A stretch of 64,000 bases of DNA from Actinomycetales bacterium JB111 (GCA_900163555.1 FUHX01000019.1:62001-126000), one strand, 5' to 3'. Counted from the stretch's first letter, positions 1 to 10,208 are shown. The notes: generated by a model not told the origin, from the sequence alone. A program made the numbers and translations.

Positions 1-70
1 GCGGTCCTCTCGGGTGCGGATCGGCGTCGGCCGACCGTCGTGGTGGGGGTGGCGCCGGTCAGGCGCGAGG

Positions 71-394
71 TCAGACCTCGAGGAAGTCGAAGCCGGAGCC
101 CGACGCGTGGTCGATCTCCTCGAAGCCCTCGGTCATGCTGACCGTGGAGGAGCCGCACGCCTCGGCGGCAGCGGCGAGGGCCAGCAGGCCGGTCTCGTGG
201 GTGGTGAGGAAGTCGGACAGGGCGGTCCTCAGGCTCGAGAGGTCTCCCGCGATGCGGTCCGGGGACGTCCCCACCCCGCGGTTGGTGATGCCCTCGTCGG
301 GCAGCTCGCCGGCTGCGTCGCGCAGGAGCATGCCGTCCACCCAGACGTCGTCGCCGACGGCTGCGGTGGAGTACGGGTCGATCTCGAGCGTCAT
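71..394 (-). CDS. Small hypothetical protein (107 aa)
   Basis: I do not recognise this protein. The ATG at 394 is preceded by a clear GAGGAG ribosome binding site, so the longer reading to 547 is rejected. The product is acidic, has no signal peptide or membrane segment, and has a predicted helical middle (about residues 45-75, rich in Leu and Ala) followed by an acidic C-terminus ending in FDFLEV. Its size and helical, acidic character recall small type VII secretion-associated proteins, but there is no WXG motif and no secretion gene nearby, so this is only a guess. It lies downstream of rpe on the same strand with 178 bases between, probably as its own unit. Confidence 0.6.
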   Translation of the reverse strand: MTLEIDPYSTAAVGDDVWVDGMLLRDAAGELPDEGITNRGVGTSPDRIAGDLSSLRTALSDFLTTHETGLLALAAAAEACGSSTVSMTEGFEEIDHASGSGFDFLEV

Positions 395-572
395 TGGTTC
401 TCCTCGGCGGGTTCGACCGAGCGCCTGGGCCCGGGTGTTCGCGACTGCTCGTAGCGTCCACGGGTCGGTGGACGAGCGCGCGAACGCCGGGTGAACGGCG
501 GGTGACGACGCCTCTGGGGCGACGGGGAGAACTGCCCGTGCGGTCACGGGCGGGTCGTGCCTGGCGGGTGCG

Positions 573-1235
573 TCAGTGCACGTGCGCTGCCGCGAGCTCG
601 CGGAGCGCCGCGATCTCGTCGTTCGCGTTCTCCGCCGAGTACACGGCCGAGCCGGCCACGAAGGTGTCGGCGCCGGCCTCGGCGGCGCGCTCGATGGTCG
701 CGCGCGACACTCCCCCGTCCACCTGGAGCCGGACGTCCAGCCCGGCCGAGCTGACGGCCTTCCGGGCCCGGGTCAGCTTGGGCATGACGGACTCGATGAA
801 GCTCTGCCCGCCGAAGCCCGGCTCGACCGTCATGAGCAGCACCATGTCGAACTCGTGGAGGTGGTCGACGAGCGGCTCGAAGGGTGTGGACGGGCGCAGG
901 GCGACCGAGGCCTTCGCGCCGAGTGCGCGCAGCTCGCGGGCGAGCTTGATCGGGGCGGTGGCGGCCTCGAGGTGGAAGGTCACCGAGGCGCAACCGGCCT
1001 CCGCGTACGCCGGCGCCCAGCGGTCCGGGTTCTCGATCATGAGGTGGGCGTCGATCGGCACCGGGCTGACCCGCACGCACGCCTCGACGACGGGCAGGCC
1101 CCACGAAAGGTTCGGGACGAAGTGGTTGTCCATGACGTCGACGTGGGCGAAGTCGGCACCGGAGATGCGCTCCAGCTCCCCCTTGAGGTCCGAGAGGTCA
1201 CTGTTGAGGATGGACGGCGAGATCACGACGGACAT
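573..1235 (-). CDS. rpe: Ribulose-phosphate 3-epimerase
   Basis: Interconverts D-ribulose 5-phosphate and D-xylulose 5-phosphate in the cytosolic pentose phosphate pathway. At 220 aa it has the family's usual length. It shows the family landmarks of the TIM barrel: an [12 protein letters not shown] segment near residue 31 with metal-binding His and catalytic Asp, DAHLMI with a further metal His near 63, [10 protein letters not shown] near 135, and VDGGV near 172 carrying the second catalytic Asp. It follows rsmB on the same strand with 27 bases between, and is probably cotranscribed with fmt and rsmB, a common actinobacterial arrangement. Confidence 0.97.
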   Translation of the reverse strand: MSVVISPSILNSDLSDLKGELERISGADFAHVDVMDNHFVPNLSWGLPVVEACVRVSPVPIDAHLMIENPDRWAPAYAEAGCASVTFHLEAATAPIKLARELRALGAKASVALRPSTPFEPLVDHLHEFDMVLLMTVEPGFGGQSFIESVMPKLTRARKAVSSAGLDVRLQVDGGVSRATIERAAEAGADTFVAGSAVYSAENANDEIAALRELAAAHVH

Positions 1236-1262
1236 GGCACGAGCCTAGCCGCCCGGCGCAGG

Positions 1263-2927
1263 TCAGTCCCGACGGATGAGCGCGAGGAACATCGCGTCCG
1301 TGCCGTGCGCGTGCGGCCACAACTGCACGACGTTCCCGGACCCGTCGGACTGCCCGTCCGCCGCGTCGGCGCGCACGCCGTCCACCGGCGTCCCGACGAC
1401 GCCCTCTGCCATCCCGCCGGCGACCGACCGCGCGACCGCCGCGGTGTCCAGGAGCGTGAGGTCGGAGCGACGGGAGAGGATCCCGGCGACCTGTCGGCGG
1501 GTCTCGGCGATGTGCGGGGAGCACGTGACGTACGCGAGGAGGCCGCCCGGCGCGAGGGCGTCCGCCGCGGCGTCGAGCAGCTCTCGCTGGAGGACCGTCA
1601 GCTCGGTGAGGTCCTCCACGCTGCGCCGCCACCGCGCCTCCGGCCGACGTCGGAGCGCACCCAGGCCGGTGCAGGGCGCGTCCAGCAGGATGCGGCTCGC
1701 GCCGTCCCGGCCGCGCGCGGCCACCAGGTCGGCCGCCGCGCGGCCGTCACCCACGACGACGTCGACGGACTCCCCCGCGAGCTGGACGGAACGGCGGACG
1801 AGGTCCGCCCGGTGGGGCTGCACCTCGTTGGCGACGAGGTGCGCGCCGCGACGCTGCGCCTCGGCGGCGAGCAGGGCTGCCTTCCCGCCGGGTCCCGCGC
1901 ACAGGTCGAGCCAGAGCGCGCCCGATTCCTCGGTTCCGCCTGACTCGTCGGTCCCGCCGGCGGCCAGCAGGGCGTGGGCGACGAGCTGGGAGCCCGCGTC
2001 CTGGACGCCGGCCCGGCCGGTGGCGACGTCCCTGAGCTCCCCGGGCGCCACGCCGTGCAGCTCCACGGCGCCCAGCAGCGGGTGGTCCGTGGCTTCCCCG
2101 CCGCGCTCGGTGGCCTGCCGGCGGAGCTCGCCGACGGACGACCAGCCCGGCCGGGCCACGAGGGTCACGCGGGCCGGCGAGTTGTCGGCCTCGAGCAGGT
2201 CGCCGAGCTCGTCGCGGCCGCGGCCGTCGGCCTCGAGGGACTGGGTGAGCGCCCGGACGATCCACGCGGGGTGCGACTCGACGGCGGCGGCGATCTCGTA
2301 CCAGGGGTCGCCGGCGGCCCGGATGCCGTCCGCGACCGAGTCGAGCCAGTCCTCGACGTCCCGGGCCGCGACCTTGCGCAGGACCGCGTTGATGAGGCCC
2401 GTCGGCGCGGGCCCCACGACCTCGTGCCCGAGATTCACGGTCTCGGAGACGGCCGCGTGCGTCGGCACGCGCATCGCGAGGAGCTGGTGCGCGCCGAGCC
2501 GAAGCACGTCGAGCACGGGCGGATCCAGCAGGGTGACGTCCCGGCCCGAGGCGAGGGCAAGGATGGCGTCGTACCGGCCCTGCAGGCGGAGCGTGCCGTA
2601 GGCGAGCTCGGTCGCGAAGGCGGCGTCCCGACCGGAGATCTCCCGCTCGCGCAGGAGCCCCGGAAGCACGAGGTTCGCGTACGCGTCCTCCTCGCGGACC
2701 TGACGCAGGACCTGGAAGGCCGCGCGGCGCGCGGGGTCGGTGCGCCGCGGCGTCGTCGGTCGGCGCTCTCCCCCGCCCGTGCGGCCCGATGCGGGCCGTC
2801 GGCCGCCCGTGCCGCGGCCGCCTCCCGGGCCGCCGCCCCGCGGTCCCCCGCGGGCGTCCCTTCTTCGGGGTCCCCCGCGGCCGTGATCCCTGTCCTGATT
2901 GCCCTCGCCGTGCTCGCGGTCGCTCAC
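1263..2927 (-). CDS. rsmB: 16S rRNA (cytosine-967 C5)-methyltransferase
   Basis: Methylates C967 of 16S rRNA using S-adenosylmethionine (RsmB/Sun family). The order is a Gly/Arg-rich basic extension (about residues 1-65), a NusB-like RNA-binding domain (about 70-220), then the methyltransferase domain with DLCAGPGGK (SAM binding), LDAPCTG (motif IV Cys) and TCSPH (motif VI catalytic Cys). I place the start at the GTG at 2927, whose GTGA overlaps the fmt stop by 4 bases, instead of at the far upstream end of the open frame, which would run back through fmt in another frame. The 554-aa length is long for the family because of the basic N-terminal tail, as in other actinobacteria. Confidence 0.93.
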   Translation of the reverse strand: MSDREHGEGNQDRDHGRGGPRRRDARGGPRGGGPGGGRGTGGRRPASGRTGGGERRPTTPRRTDPARRAAFQVLRQVREEDAYANLVLPGLLREREISGRDAAFATELAYGTLRLQGRYDAILALASGRDVTLLDPPVLDVLRLGAHQLLAMRVPTHAAVSETVNLGHEVVGPAPTGLINAVLRKVAARDVEDWLDSVADGIRAAGDPWYEIAAAVESHPAWIVRALTQSLEADGRGRDELGDLLEADNSPARVTLVARPGWSSVGELRRQATERGGEATDHPLLGAVELHGVAPGELRDVATGRAGVQDAGSQLVAHALLAAGGTDESGGTEESGALWLDLCAGPGGKAALLAAEAQRRGAHLVANEVQPHRADLVRRSVQLAGESVDVVVGDGRAAADLVAARGRDGASRILLDAPCTGLGALRRRPEARWRRSVEDLTELTVLQRELLDAAADALAPGGLLAYVTCSPHIAETRRQVAGILSRRSDLTLLDTAAVARSVAGGMAEGVVGTPVDGVRADAADGQSDGSGNVVQLWPHAHGTDAMFLALIRRD

Positions 2928-3865
2928 GAGGCCTCCCCTCCGAGGCGGACGTCGTCGTCCAGGCGCGCGCCGCGCGCCCAGGCGTCGGCGGCCATCCAGC
3001 CCTTTCCCGCGGGGGCGACCTGGCCGAGCTCGACCGCGTGGGTGGCCGTGCCGACGAGGACCTCCCGGCGCCCGGCGCGCACGTGGCCGGGGCCGAGATC
3101 CGTGACGTCCGGCCGAGGAGTGACGGGGCCGAGCTTGAGCCGGACGTCGCCCGGCAGCAGGGTCCAGGCGCCCGGGGCGGGCGTGGTCGCGCGGACGAGA
3201 CGGTCGACGTGCATGGCCGGGGTGGCGAACGAGACGTAGGCGTCTGGCGGGTCGAGCTTCGCGGCGTGCGAGACGCCGTCGGTGCCCTGGGGCTCCGGCT
3301 GCGCGTCGCCGCCGACGAGGGCCTCGAGGCTCGCGGTGAGCATCGGGGCCCCGGCCGTGGAGAGGCGGTCGAGGAGGTCGGCGGCCGTGTCGGCGGGCCG
3401 GATCGTCTCCGTCATCGTCGCGATGACGGGGCCGGTGTCGAGCCCCTTCTCGAGAAGGAACGTCGTCGCGCCGGTGACGTCCTCGCCGGCGAGCAGGGCC
3501 CGCTGGACCGGTGCCGCGCCCCGGTAGGCCGGCAGGAGCGAGAAGTGCAGGTTCACCCAGCCGTGCGGGATCGACTCCAGGGCCGCGGGCGGGACGAGCA
3601 GCCCGTAGGCCACGACGGCGGCGACGTCCGCGCCGAGGGCGCGGATCTGCTCGACGACCGCCTCGTCGCGGAGAGTGGCGGGCGTGAGCACGGGGACGCC
3701 AGCGGCCTCGGCCGCCTCGCCGACCGGCGACGGGTGGAGCGTCCGGCCGCGGCCGCGCCGCGCCGGCGCCCGGGTGAGGACGCCGACCACCTCGTGCTCC
3801 GAGTCCAGCAGGTGCGAAAGGGCGGGCAGGGCCACGTCCGGGGTCCCGGCGAAGAGAATGCGCAC
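2924..3865 (-). CDS. fmt: Methionyl-tRNA formyltransferase
   Basis: Formylates the initiator Met-tRNA using 10-formyltetrahydrofolate, in the cytosol. The 313-aa protein has the N-terminal formyltransferase fold with the signature NLHFSLLPAYRG near residue 108 (catalytic Asn and His), a following SLL loop, and the C-terminal OB-like domain that contacts tRNA. It sits directly upstream of rsmB with a 4-base GTGA overlap, so the two are translationally coupled. The pairing fmt-rsmB, and priA just upstream, is standard for bacteria. Confidence 0.96.
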   Translation of the reverse strand: MRILFAGTPDVALPALSHLLDSEHEVVGVLTRAPARRGRGRTLHPSPVGEAAEAAGVPVLTPATLRDEAVVEQIRALGADVAAVVAYGLLVPPAALESIPHGWVNLHFSLLPAYRGAAPVQRALLAGEDVTGATTFLLEKGLDTGPVIATMTETIRPADTAADLLDRLSTAGAPMLTASLEALVGGDAQPEPQGTDGVSHAAKLDPPDAYVSFATPAMHVDRLVRATTPAPGAWTLLPGDVRLKLGPVTPRPDVTDLGPGHVRAGRREVLVGTATHAVELGQVAPAGKGWMAADAWARGARLDDDVRLGGEAS

Positions 3866-3965
3866 CCCCAGATGGTAGGTGCCCGCCGGCCGAGGACGTG
3901 GGCGAATCGGCGGGCGCGGGGCGTCGCCCCCGCCACACGGGGCCGTCGCCGCACGACGAACCTCG

Positions 3966-6137
3966 CTACAGCAGGTCCTGAGGGTTCAGCTCCACGCGGA
4001 CGGAGCCGGGCTCCTTGCGGGCCGACCGGGCGGCTGACGCGGCGGCGAGGATCGGGCCGAGCGGCACCCGCTCGTCCGACCGGAGCACCGCCTGCGCCTG
4101 CGGCTCGCCGACCCCACGTCCCCCGCCAGGCGCGGGCGCGTCCTCGATCGGCACGGGGCCGAGCACCGCCACCTCGGCGGCGCGGGAGTCGGCGTGGACG
4201 TGGGCGAGGAACGAGCGGACGGCCTCGGGCCCGCCCCGGACGACCGCCGCCGGGGTGGCGGGCGGCAGCGCGAGCTCGGCGCGCTCGGCCAGCTCCCGCT
4301 CGGCGAAGCCGACCGGGTCCCACCGCACGAGCGCCTGGGCGACCTGGGGCGCGGGCCGGCCGAGCAGGAGCACCCGACCGCCGTCCGGTGCGGGCCGCAC
4401 GAGCGAGGCGGCCGTCAGCCACCGGCGCAGGGCCTCCTCGGCCACGCCGAGCCCGGGGCGCGCGGTCGCGACGCCGCCGTCGAGAAGGACGGCGGCACGG
4501 TAGCCGCCGTCCGCGACCGGCTCGGCGCCCGGGGTGGCGACGACGAGCCGCGGACGGTCGTCGACCGTGCGCGCGACGCCGGTGTCCTCCCCCGCCCCCG
4601 AGGCCAGGACCGGCACGCCGGGGAATGCCCGCCCGAGCTCGTGCGACGTACGGCCGGCGCCGATGCGGACGGCGCGCACGGCCGTCCCGCCGCACGTGTC
4701 GCAGCGGAAGTCGGCGGCCGCCCGCCCGCACCAGCGGCACGACGGTGGTCCGCCGCCCCGGGCCAGCCCGAGCGGCCCGTGGCAGTGCCGGCAGCGCGCG
4801 GACTCCCGGCAGCGCGCGCAGGCGAGTGCGGGCACGTATCCCGCGCGGGCGACCTGCACGAGCACCGGGCCGGTGGTGAGGGAGTCCCGGATGAGCGTCC
4901 AGGCGACGTGCGGGATGCGCGCGGCGGCCGCGGGGCCCTCGCGGCCGAGCTCGACGTCGTTCGGCGCGGCTACCCGCGGGGTCGACTCGCGGACCGCGTC
5001 CCGACCGGGGGCGAGGGAGGCGAGCACGCCGGTGCGGACGAGGTGCTGGGCGGCGACCGTCCGCCCGACGGCGACGATCGCCATCGCGGCCCGCTCGCCG
5101 TCCGGGGCCGCGTGCCTCGAGAGCAGGACGTCGCGCGTGTGCGGGTACGGGGCGTGCGGCTCGGCGAGCCGGTCGTCCCCGTCCTCGACCAGGACGACGA
5201 GCCCCAGGCCCGGCAGCGGCGCGAACGCCGCGGACCGGGTGCCGATGACGACACCCACCTGCCCGGTGAGCGCGCGCAGGAAGGCGCGGTACCGGCGGGC
5301 GGTGCCGTCCTCCGCCCGCATGAGCTCGACGTCGGGGATGCCGGCGTCCGCGAACGCGGCGGCGAGGGTGTCGACGTGGGCGGACGTCGGGGCGACGACG
5401 AGGACGCGGCGTCCGGACGCGAGCGCGGACGCGGCCGCCTCGACCGCGAGCTCCTCCGTGCGCCCCGGCAGCGCCTGGACGACGGCGCCCGGGGACCCGC
5501 CGTCGCGGATCCGGCGCAGGAACGCCTCCCCCGCCGCGTAGGTGCGCCAGGGATCCGACGGCGTCGCGTCCGTGTCGTTCGTGGCCGCGCCTTCCGTGGC
5601 CTCGGCGGCCTCGGCGGCCTCGGTGTCAGGCACGCCGGCCGTCTCGCGCGGGCCTCGGGCGCCGACGGAAGGGCCCGACCGCGCATCGGGTCCGGGCCAG
5701 GAGCCGAGCGACTCGAGGACCGAGGCCTCGGTCGTCGCGTGGCGGGAGGGGACCGCGAGCCGGACCACGTCGGCCGTGGTGCCGCCGTGCTCGAACGCGA
5801 CCCGGCGGCAGAGCTCCGCGATGCGGGGCGGCAGCACGGGGGCGGCGCTCACGGCCCGCTTGAGCGGGGCCAGGTCGCTGCGGTCGCTGCCGCGGGTCCG
5901 GGACAGGACGAACCCGCCGAGCTCCCGGCCGGCGAACCGCACGCGGACGCGGGATCCGACGGCGACCTTCTCGGCGAGCGAGGGCGGCACCAGGTAGTCG
6001 AAGGGCCGGTCCAGGTGCGCGAGCGGGGTCTCGACGAGGACGGAGACGACGTCCGCGTCCGGGTCCCCGGAGGGGACGGGCGGCGCCACGCCGTCGAGCA
6101 CCCCACCGAGGGTGGGTTGGTCGACGGACGGGCTCAT
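3966..6137 (-). CDS. priA: Primosomal protein N' (PriA), ATPase motifs degenerate
   Basis: PriA-family replication restart protein of 723 aa. Visible features are the N-terminal 3'BD-like segment (YLVPPSLAEKVAVGSRVRVRF), the helicase-like core, and a zinc-binding region with paired cysteines (CARC, CRHC, CRWC, CDTC) near residues 440-490. The Walker A site is not functional as written: where a GxGKT loop is expected the protein reads ALPGRTEE, and the DEAH-type Walker B is replaced by VEDGDD. Actinobacterial PriA proteins are known for this loss and are usually annotated as probable replication restart proteins without helicase activity. The ATG at 6137 is the natural start. An inserted acidic, Ala-rich linker (about residues 150-190) is likely flexible. 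Confidence 0.9.
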   Translation of the reverse strand: MSPSVDQPTLGGVLDGVAPPVPSGDPDADVVSVLVETPLAHLDRPFDYLVPPSLAEKVAVGSRVRVRFAGRELGGFVLSRTRGSDRSDLAPLKRAVSAAPVLPPRIAELCRRVAFEHGGTTADVVRLAVPSRHATTEASVLESLGSWPGPDARSGPSVGARGPRETAGVPDTEAAEAAEATEGAATNDTDATPSDPWRTYAAGEAFLRRIRDGGSPGAVVQALPGRTEELAVEAAASALASGRRVLVVAPTSAHVDTLAAAFADAGIPDVELMRAEDGTARRYRAFLRALTGQVGVVIGTRSAAFAPLPGLGLVVLVEDGDDRLAEPHAPYPHTRDVLLSRHAAPDGERAAMAIVAVGRTVAAQHLVRTGVLASLAPGRDAVRESTPRVAAPNDVELGREGPAAAARIPHVAWTLIRDSLTTGPVLVQVARAGYVPALACARCRESARCRHCHGPLGLARGGGPPSCRWCGRAAADFRCDTCGGTAVRAVRIGAGRTSHELGRAFPGVPVLASGAGEDTGVARTVDDRPRLVVATPGAEPVADGGYRAAVLLDGGVATARPGLGVAEEALRRWLTAASLVRPAPDGGRVLLLGRPAPQVAQALVRWDPVGFAERELAERAELALPPATPAAVVRGGPEAVRSFLAHVHADSRAAEVAVLGPVPIEDAPAPGGGRGVGEPQAQAVLRSDERVPLGPILAAASAARSARKEPGSVRVELNPQDLL

Positions 6138-6215
6138 GGGCCCATCTCACCATCGATGCCCGACGTCCGTCGCCCGCCGTTCACAGAGCCCGGCGAGGGC
6201 AGCGCGCGGGCCGGA

Positions 6216-7430
6216 TCAGCCGCCGATGGCTGCGCGCAGGGCGTCCACCCGGTTCAGGCGCTCCCAGGGCGTGTCGAGCTCGGTGCGCCCGAAGTGCCCG
6301 TAAGCAGCGAGCTCCCGGTAGATCGGGGCCTTGAGCTCGAGGTCGTTGATGATCGCGAGCGGGCGCAGGTCGAACACCTCGCGCACGACGCGCTCGATCT
6401 CGGCCTCCGCGACCCGGGCGGTGCCGAAGGTCTCGACGTACAGCGAGACGGGCTTGGCCTGGCCGATCGCGTAGGCCACCTGGACCTCGCAGCGGCGCGC
6501 CAGCCCGGCCGCGACGACGTTCTTCGCGACCCAGCGCATGGCGTACGCGGCGGAGCGGTCGACCTTGCTCGGGTCCTTGCCGGAGAACGCGCCGCCGCCG
6601 TGGCGGGACATGCCGCCGTACGTGTCGACGATGATCTTCCGGCCCGTCAGGCCGGCGTCGCCCATCGGGCCGCCGAGCACGAAGCGCCCGGTCGGGTTCA
6701 CGAGGATGTCGACCGAGGAGGCGTCCACGTGCTCGGCAGCGCCGGCCAGCTCGGCGGCGAGCACGGGTCGGACGACCTGCTCGGTGATCGCGCGCTCGAG
6801 CTCGTCCTGGGTGACGTCCTCGTCGTGCTGGGTGGAGACGACGATCCCCGACACCGCGACCGGGCCGTCGTCGCCGTAGTCGACAGTCACCTGGGTCTTG
6901 CCGTCGGGGCGCAGCCACTCGACGCGGCCCTCGCGGCGCACGCGGGTGAGCTGCTCCGCGAACCGGTGCGCGAGGTGGATCGGCAGCGGCATGAGGCTGT
7001 CGGTCTCGTCGGTGGCGTACCCGAACATGAGGCCCTGGTCGCCGGCGCCCTGGAGGTCGAGCGGGTCGCTCGCCCCGGCGTCGTCGCGGAACTCCAGGGA
7101 CTTGTCGACGCCCTGGGCGATGTCCGCGGACTGCTCGCCCACCGAGATGGACACGCCGCAGGACTTGCCGTCGAACCCGACGTCGGAGGAGGTGTACCCG
7201 ATGCGGCTGATCTCGCTGCGCACGATGCCGGGGATGTCGACGTACGCGTTCGTGCGGATCTCCCCCGCCACGTGGACCTGCCCGGTCGTCACGAGGCACT
7301 CGACGGCCACGCGGGCGTCGGGGTCCTCCTCCAGCAGCGCATCGAGGATCGAGTCGGAGAGCCGGTCGCAGATCTTGTCGGGGTGGCCCTCGGTCACGGA
7401 CTCCGAGGTGAAGGTGCGCAGTTGAGTCAC
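6216..7430 (-). CDS. metK: S-adenosylmethionine synthase
   Basis: Makes S-adenosylmethionine from methionine and ATP in the cytosol. At 404 aa it has the normal length, and all signatures are visible: GHPDKICDR near residue 16 (ATP and metal), the GAGDQG hexapeptide near 127, and the P-loop-like [14 protein letters not shown] near 277. It starts with GTG at 7430, whose GTGA overlaps the coaBC stop by 4 bases, so it is probably made by translational coupling. No SAM riboswitch could fit ahead of it in this arrangement. Confidence 0.97.
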   Translation of the reverse strand: MTQLRTFTSESVTEGHPDKICDRLSDSILDALLEEDPDARVAVECLVTTGQVHVAGEIRTNAYVDIPGIVRSEISRIGYTSSDVGFDGKSCGVSISVGEQSADIAQGVDKSLEFRDDAGASDPLDLQGAGDQGLMFGYATDETDSLMPLPIHLAHRFAEQLTRVRREGRVEWLRPDGKTQVTVDYGDDGPVAVSGIVVSTQHDEDVTQDELERAITEQVVRPVLAAELAGAAEHVDASSVDILVNPTGRFVLGGPMGDAGLTGRKIIVDTYGGMSRHGGGAFSGKDPSKVDRSAAYAMRWVAKNVVAAGLARRCEVQVAYAIGQAKPVSLYVETFGTARVAEAEIERVVREVFDLRPLAIINDLELKAPIYRELAAYGHFGRTELDTPWERLNRVDALRAAIGG

Positions 7431-8785
7431 TGCTCGATCGTAGGCGCACCGAGCCTGGCTGCCACCGCGTCGAGCAGGAAGTCCGCCATCTGGTCCTTCG
7501 TCCCGTCCCGGGAGTCCACGGTTTCCCCGGCTCGGTCGATGATCGTGAGCCTCGTCGCAACGTCACCGAAGCCGGCGGCGACGCCGACCTCGTTGACCGC
7601 GAGCAGGTCCGCGCCCTTCCTGATCGCCTTGGCACGGCCGTGCTCGAGCACCGTGCCGTGCTCGTCGCCCGTCTCCGCCGCGAACCCGACGACGACGAGG
7701 TCCGGCCGGGGTCGGTCGTGGGCGAGGCCGGCAAGGATGTCGGGGTTCTCGACGAGCGCGATCGTGCGCTCGCCGGAGCCGTCCTTCTTGCCCTTGGTCG
7801 CGCCGACCTCCGCGGGCCGGTAGTCCGCGACGGCGGCCGCCATGATCACCACGTCCGCATCCGCGGACGCGGCCCCGACGGCGTCGCTCAGCTCGAGCGC
7901 ACTGCCCACCCTCGTGATCTCGATGGCGAGATCGTCCGGCAGCAGGTTCTCCGCGACGTTGGCGGCCAGCAGCTGTACGCGGGCGCCCCGGTCCGCGGCG
8001 GCGCGCGCGAGCGCGACGCCCTGGCGGCCCGTCGAGCGGTTGCCGATGAACCGGACCGGGTCGATCGGCTCGTGGGTGCCGCCCGCGGAGACGACGACGC
8101 GCCGGCCGGCCAGGTCCTCGCGGCGGGGCGGGCAGGAGCCGGGGCGCGCGGTGGTGACGGGCGCGGTCGGGGTCCCGACCGTCGTCGGGCCTTCGGCGGC
8201 CGCGGTGGAGGGTGCGCCGTCGGGCGCGGTCTCGGCGAGGGGTGCGTCGACGAGGGCGAGCGCGGCGGCGACGATGCGCTCCGGCCCGGGCAGCCGACCG
8301 GGGCCGGTGTCCGAACCGGTGAGGCGCCCGGAGTCCGGGTCGAGGACGGTGACGCCGCGCGACCGGAGCGTCAAGACGTTCTGGACGGTGGCGGGGTGTC
8401 GCCACATCTCCGTGTGCATGGCCGGGGCGAACAGGACCGGGCACGTGGCGGTGAGCAGCGTGGCGGTCAACAGGTCGTCCGCGAGGCCGGCGGCGGCGCG
8501 GGCGAGCGTGTGGGCGGTGGCCGGGGCGACGATGACGAGGTCGGCGTTCCTGCCGAGGGACACGTGCTCGACGGCGACGGTGCCGTCGAAGACGTCGGTC
8601 GTCACGGGCGCGCCCGAGAGCGCCTCGAAGGTGGGGGCACCGACCATGCGGAGGGCCGATGCGGTGGGGATGACGCGGACCGAGTGGCCCGCCTCCGTCA
8701 GCAGCCGCAGGACGAGGGGCGCCTTGTAGGCGGCGATGCCCCCGGTCACGCCGAGGACGATGCTCAGCGGTCGCCCTGCGGCCAC
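7427..8785 (-). CDS. coaBC: Bifunctional phosphopantothenoylcysteine decarboxylase / phosphopantothenate-cysteine ligase
   Basis: Two-domain coenzyme A enzyme of 452 aa. The N-terminal CoaC flavoprotein (about residues 1-180) has [10 protein letters not shown], the FMN-binding region [14 protein letters not shown], and PAMHTEMW where PAMN is more usual. An Ala/Thr/Pro-rich linker (about 185-225) leads to the C-terminal CoaB ligase, with [21 protein letters not shown] and a KGKKDGSG loop. It lies between rpoZ and metK, the classic actinobacterial order. Confidence 0.96.
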   Translation of the reverse strand: MAAGRPLSIVLGVTGGIAAYKAPLVLRLLTEAGHSVRVIPTASALRMVGAPTFEALSGAPVTTDVFDGTVAVEHVSLGRNADLVIVAPATAHTLARAAAGLADDLLTATLLTATCPVLFAPAMHTEMWRHPATVQNVLTLRSRGVTVLDPDSGRLTGSDTGPGRLPGPERIVAAALALVDAPLAETAPDGAPSTAAAEGPTTVGTPTAPVTTARPGSCPPRREDLAGRRVVVSAGGTHEPIDPVRFIGNRSTGRQGVALARAAADRGARVQLLAANVAENLLPDDLAIEITRVGSALELSDAVGAASADADVVIMAAAVADYRPAEVGATKGKKDGSGERTIALVENPDILAGLAHDRPRPDLVVVGFAAETGDEHGTVLEHGRAKAIRKGADLLAVNEVGVAAGFGDVATRLTIIDRAGETVDSRDGTKDQMADFLLDAVAARLGAPTIEQ

Positions 8786-8791
8786 GACGGG

Positions 8792-9058
8792 TCAGTCCTC
8801 GGTGGCGCGCGTGAGGGTCAGCTGTCCGGCGTTGATCTCGCGCAGGGCGATGGACAGCGTCTTCTCCTCCGGGGTGGAGGGGACGAGCGGGCCCACGAAC
8901 TCCAGCAGGCCGTCCTGCAGCTGCTGGTTGTAGGTGTTGATCTGACGCGCGCGCTTGGCGCCGTAGATCACGAGTGCGTACTTCGAGTCGACGTGCTCGA
9001 GCAGCTCGTCGATCGGCGGGTCGGTGATCCCGATCGGTTCGGCGACGGTTCCAGCCAT
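8792..9058 (-). CDS. rpoZ: DNA-directed RNA polymerase omega subunit
   Basis: Small RNA polymerase subunit that helps assemble the beta' subunit. The 88-aa protein has the family core: [18 protein letters not shown] near residues 27-44, followed by the acidic and LREINAG segment near 73. Start at the ATG at 9058 is supported by GGGAGG four bases upstream. It sits between gmk and coaBC as in most bacteria. Confidence 0.95.
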   Translation of the reverse strand: MAGTVAEPIGITDPPIDELLEHVDSKYALVIYGAKRARQINTYNQQLQDGLLEFVGPLVPSTPEEKTLSIALREINAGQLTLTRATED

Positions 9059-9124
9059 GTGTCCTCCCAGGCTCGGTGTCCTCCCGCGCCGCGGCGGAGA
9101 TGCGCGGCGGGGACTCGGGCCAGC

Positions 9125-9739
9125 CTATCGCGGGGAGGGTTCTCCCAGGCCCATGAGTGTGGCGAGTGCCGCTGCGGCATCGCTCACGTGCGTGTTGACG
9201 ATGATCTCGTCGAACTCCTCGACGGCGGCCATCTCCACGTCCGCGGTCTGCAGCCGTCGGCGTCGCTCCTCGGCGGTCTCCGTGCCCCGGCCGACGAGCC
9301 GGCGTTCGAGCTCCTCGCGGCTCGGCGGCGCGAGGAACACGTGCCGCGCGCCCGGCAGCGCCTCGCGGACCTGTCGGTGCCCCTGCAGGTCCAGCTCGAG
9401 GAGCACGGGCCTGCCGCCGGCGAGCTGCTCGAGCACCGCGTGCCGCGGGGTGCCGTAGCGGTGAACCCCGTGGACGACCGCCCACTCGAGCATGTCGCCC
9501 GCCGCGATCGCGGCGTCGAACTGCTCGGACGAGTAGAAGTGGTAGTGCACGCCGTCGACCTCGCCCGGGCGCCGCGGGCGCGTGGTCGCGGAGACCGAGT
9601 ACCACAGGTCCGGGTAGCTGCGCCGCAGCTCCGTGACGACGGTGCCCTTGCCGACGGCGGTCGGTCCGCTGAGGACCGTCAGCAGCGAGGTGTCCGGGGC
9701 GTCGTGCTCGGCGGTGTCGGGCGTGCTCACGTCGACCAT
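9125..9739 (-). CDS. gmk: Guanylate kinase
   Basis: Phosphorylates GMP to GDP with ATP. The 204-aa protein has the P-loop [11 protein letters not shown] near residue 24, and the GMP-binding and lid segments [21 protein letters not shown] near 50-70. A second possible start is the GTG nine bases downstream (VSTPDT). Neither has a convincing ribosome binding site, so the first is kept. Upstream lies mihF, the normal partner. Confidence 0.95.
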   Translation of the reverse strand: MVDVSTPDTAEHDAPDTSLLTVLSGPTAVGKGTVVTELRRSYPDLWYSVSATTRPRRPGEVDGVHYHFYSSEQFDAAIAAGDMLEWAVVHGVHRYGTPRHAVLEQLAGGRPVLLELDLQGHRQVREALPGARHVFLAPPSREELERRLVGRGTETAEERRRRLQTADVEMAAVEEFDEIIVNTHVSDAAAALATLMGLGEPSPR

Positions 9740-9832
9740 TCTGGCAGCACCGCGGTGGTCGCCCGCGCGAGGAGGGGGTTAGTCGCGCCACGCGCTGCCC
9801 CACCGGCGCCGGCGCCCGCGACGACGACCGAC

Positions 9833-10144
9833 CTACCCGAACCGGCCGACGAGCCTCGAGCGCTGGTGGGGCCCGAGCCCGCGCACGCGCCGGGTGGCGG
9901 CGATGTCGTACTCGGCCATGAGGCTGCGGGCGGTCGACGTGCCGATGCCCGGCAGGGCGCTGAGCAGCGTGACGACCTTCATCTTCCCGAGGGCCTCGAC
10001 GGACTCCGCCCGCCTGAGGAACTCCGACAGATCGAGCTCACCGGACTTCAAGGAGCCCTTGACCTCCGCGCGCACGCGCCTCGCCTCCGTCGCCTTGGCG
10101 AGCGCTGCCGCGCGCTGTTCGGCCGTGAGTTCGGGAACCGTCAC
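9833..10144 (-). CDS. mihF: Integration host factor, actinobacterial type (mIHF)
   Basis: Nucleoid-associated DNA-binding protein of about 103 aa, essential in mycobacteria. The actinobacterial signature is clear: a helical N-terminus (LTAEQRAAALAKATEARR), then the S13-like helix-two-turn-helix segment with LGKMKV, LLSALPGIG and the RRVRGLG-x-Q-R-RLV C-terminus. I prefer the GTG at 10144 over the GTG at 10153 because GAGG lies eight bases before it. It belongs to the conserved pyrF-mihF-gmk-rpoZ-coaBC-metK-priA run. Confidence 0.94.
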   Translation of the reverse strand: MTVPELTAEQRAAALAKATEARRVRAEVKGSLKSGELDLSEFLRRAESVEALGKMKVVTLLSALPGIGTSTARSLMAEYDIAATRRVRGLGPHQRSRLVGRFG

Positions 10145-10208
10145 GGTGACCACCTCGTCGTTCGATGGAATGCCTCGTCATCGAGGGAGCAAACCTCTGG
10201 TGTGGCAC

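Noticed and set aside
7431-7500. SAM riboswitch before metK
   Set aside because: metK overlaps the coaBC stop by 4 bases, leaving no leader, and no matching fold is visible.
4194-7823. Plus-strand open frame of 1209 codons opposite priA and metK
   Set aside because: It runs antisense to three well-recognised genes, has the low-complexity Arg/Gly/Asp composition of GC-rich shadows and no family resemblance.
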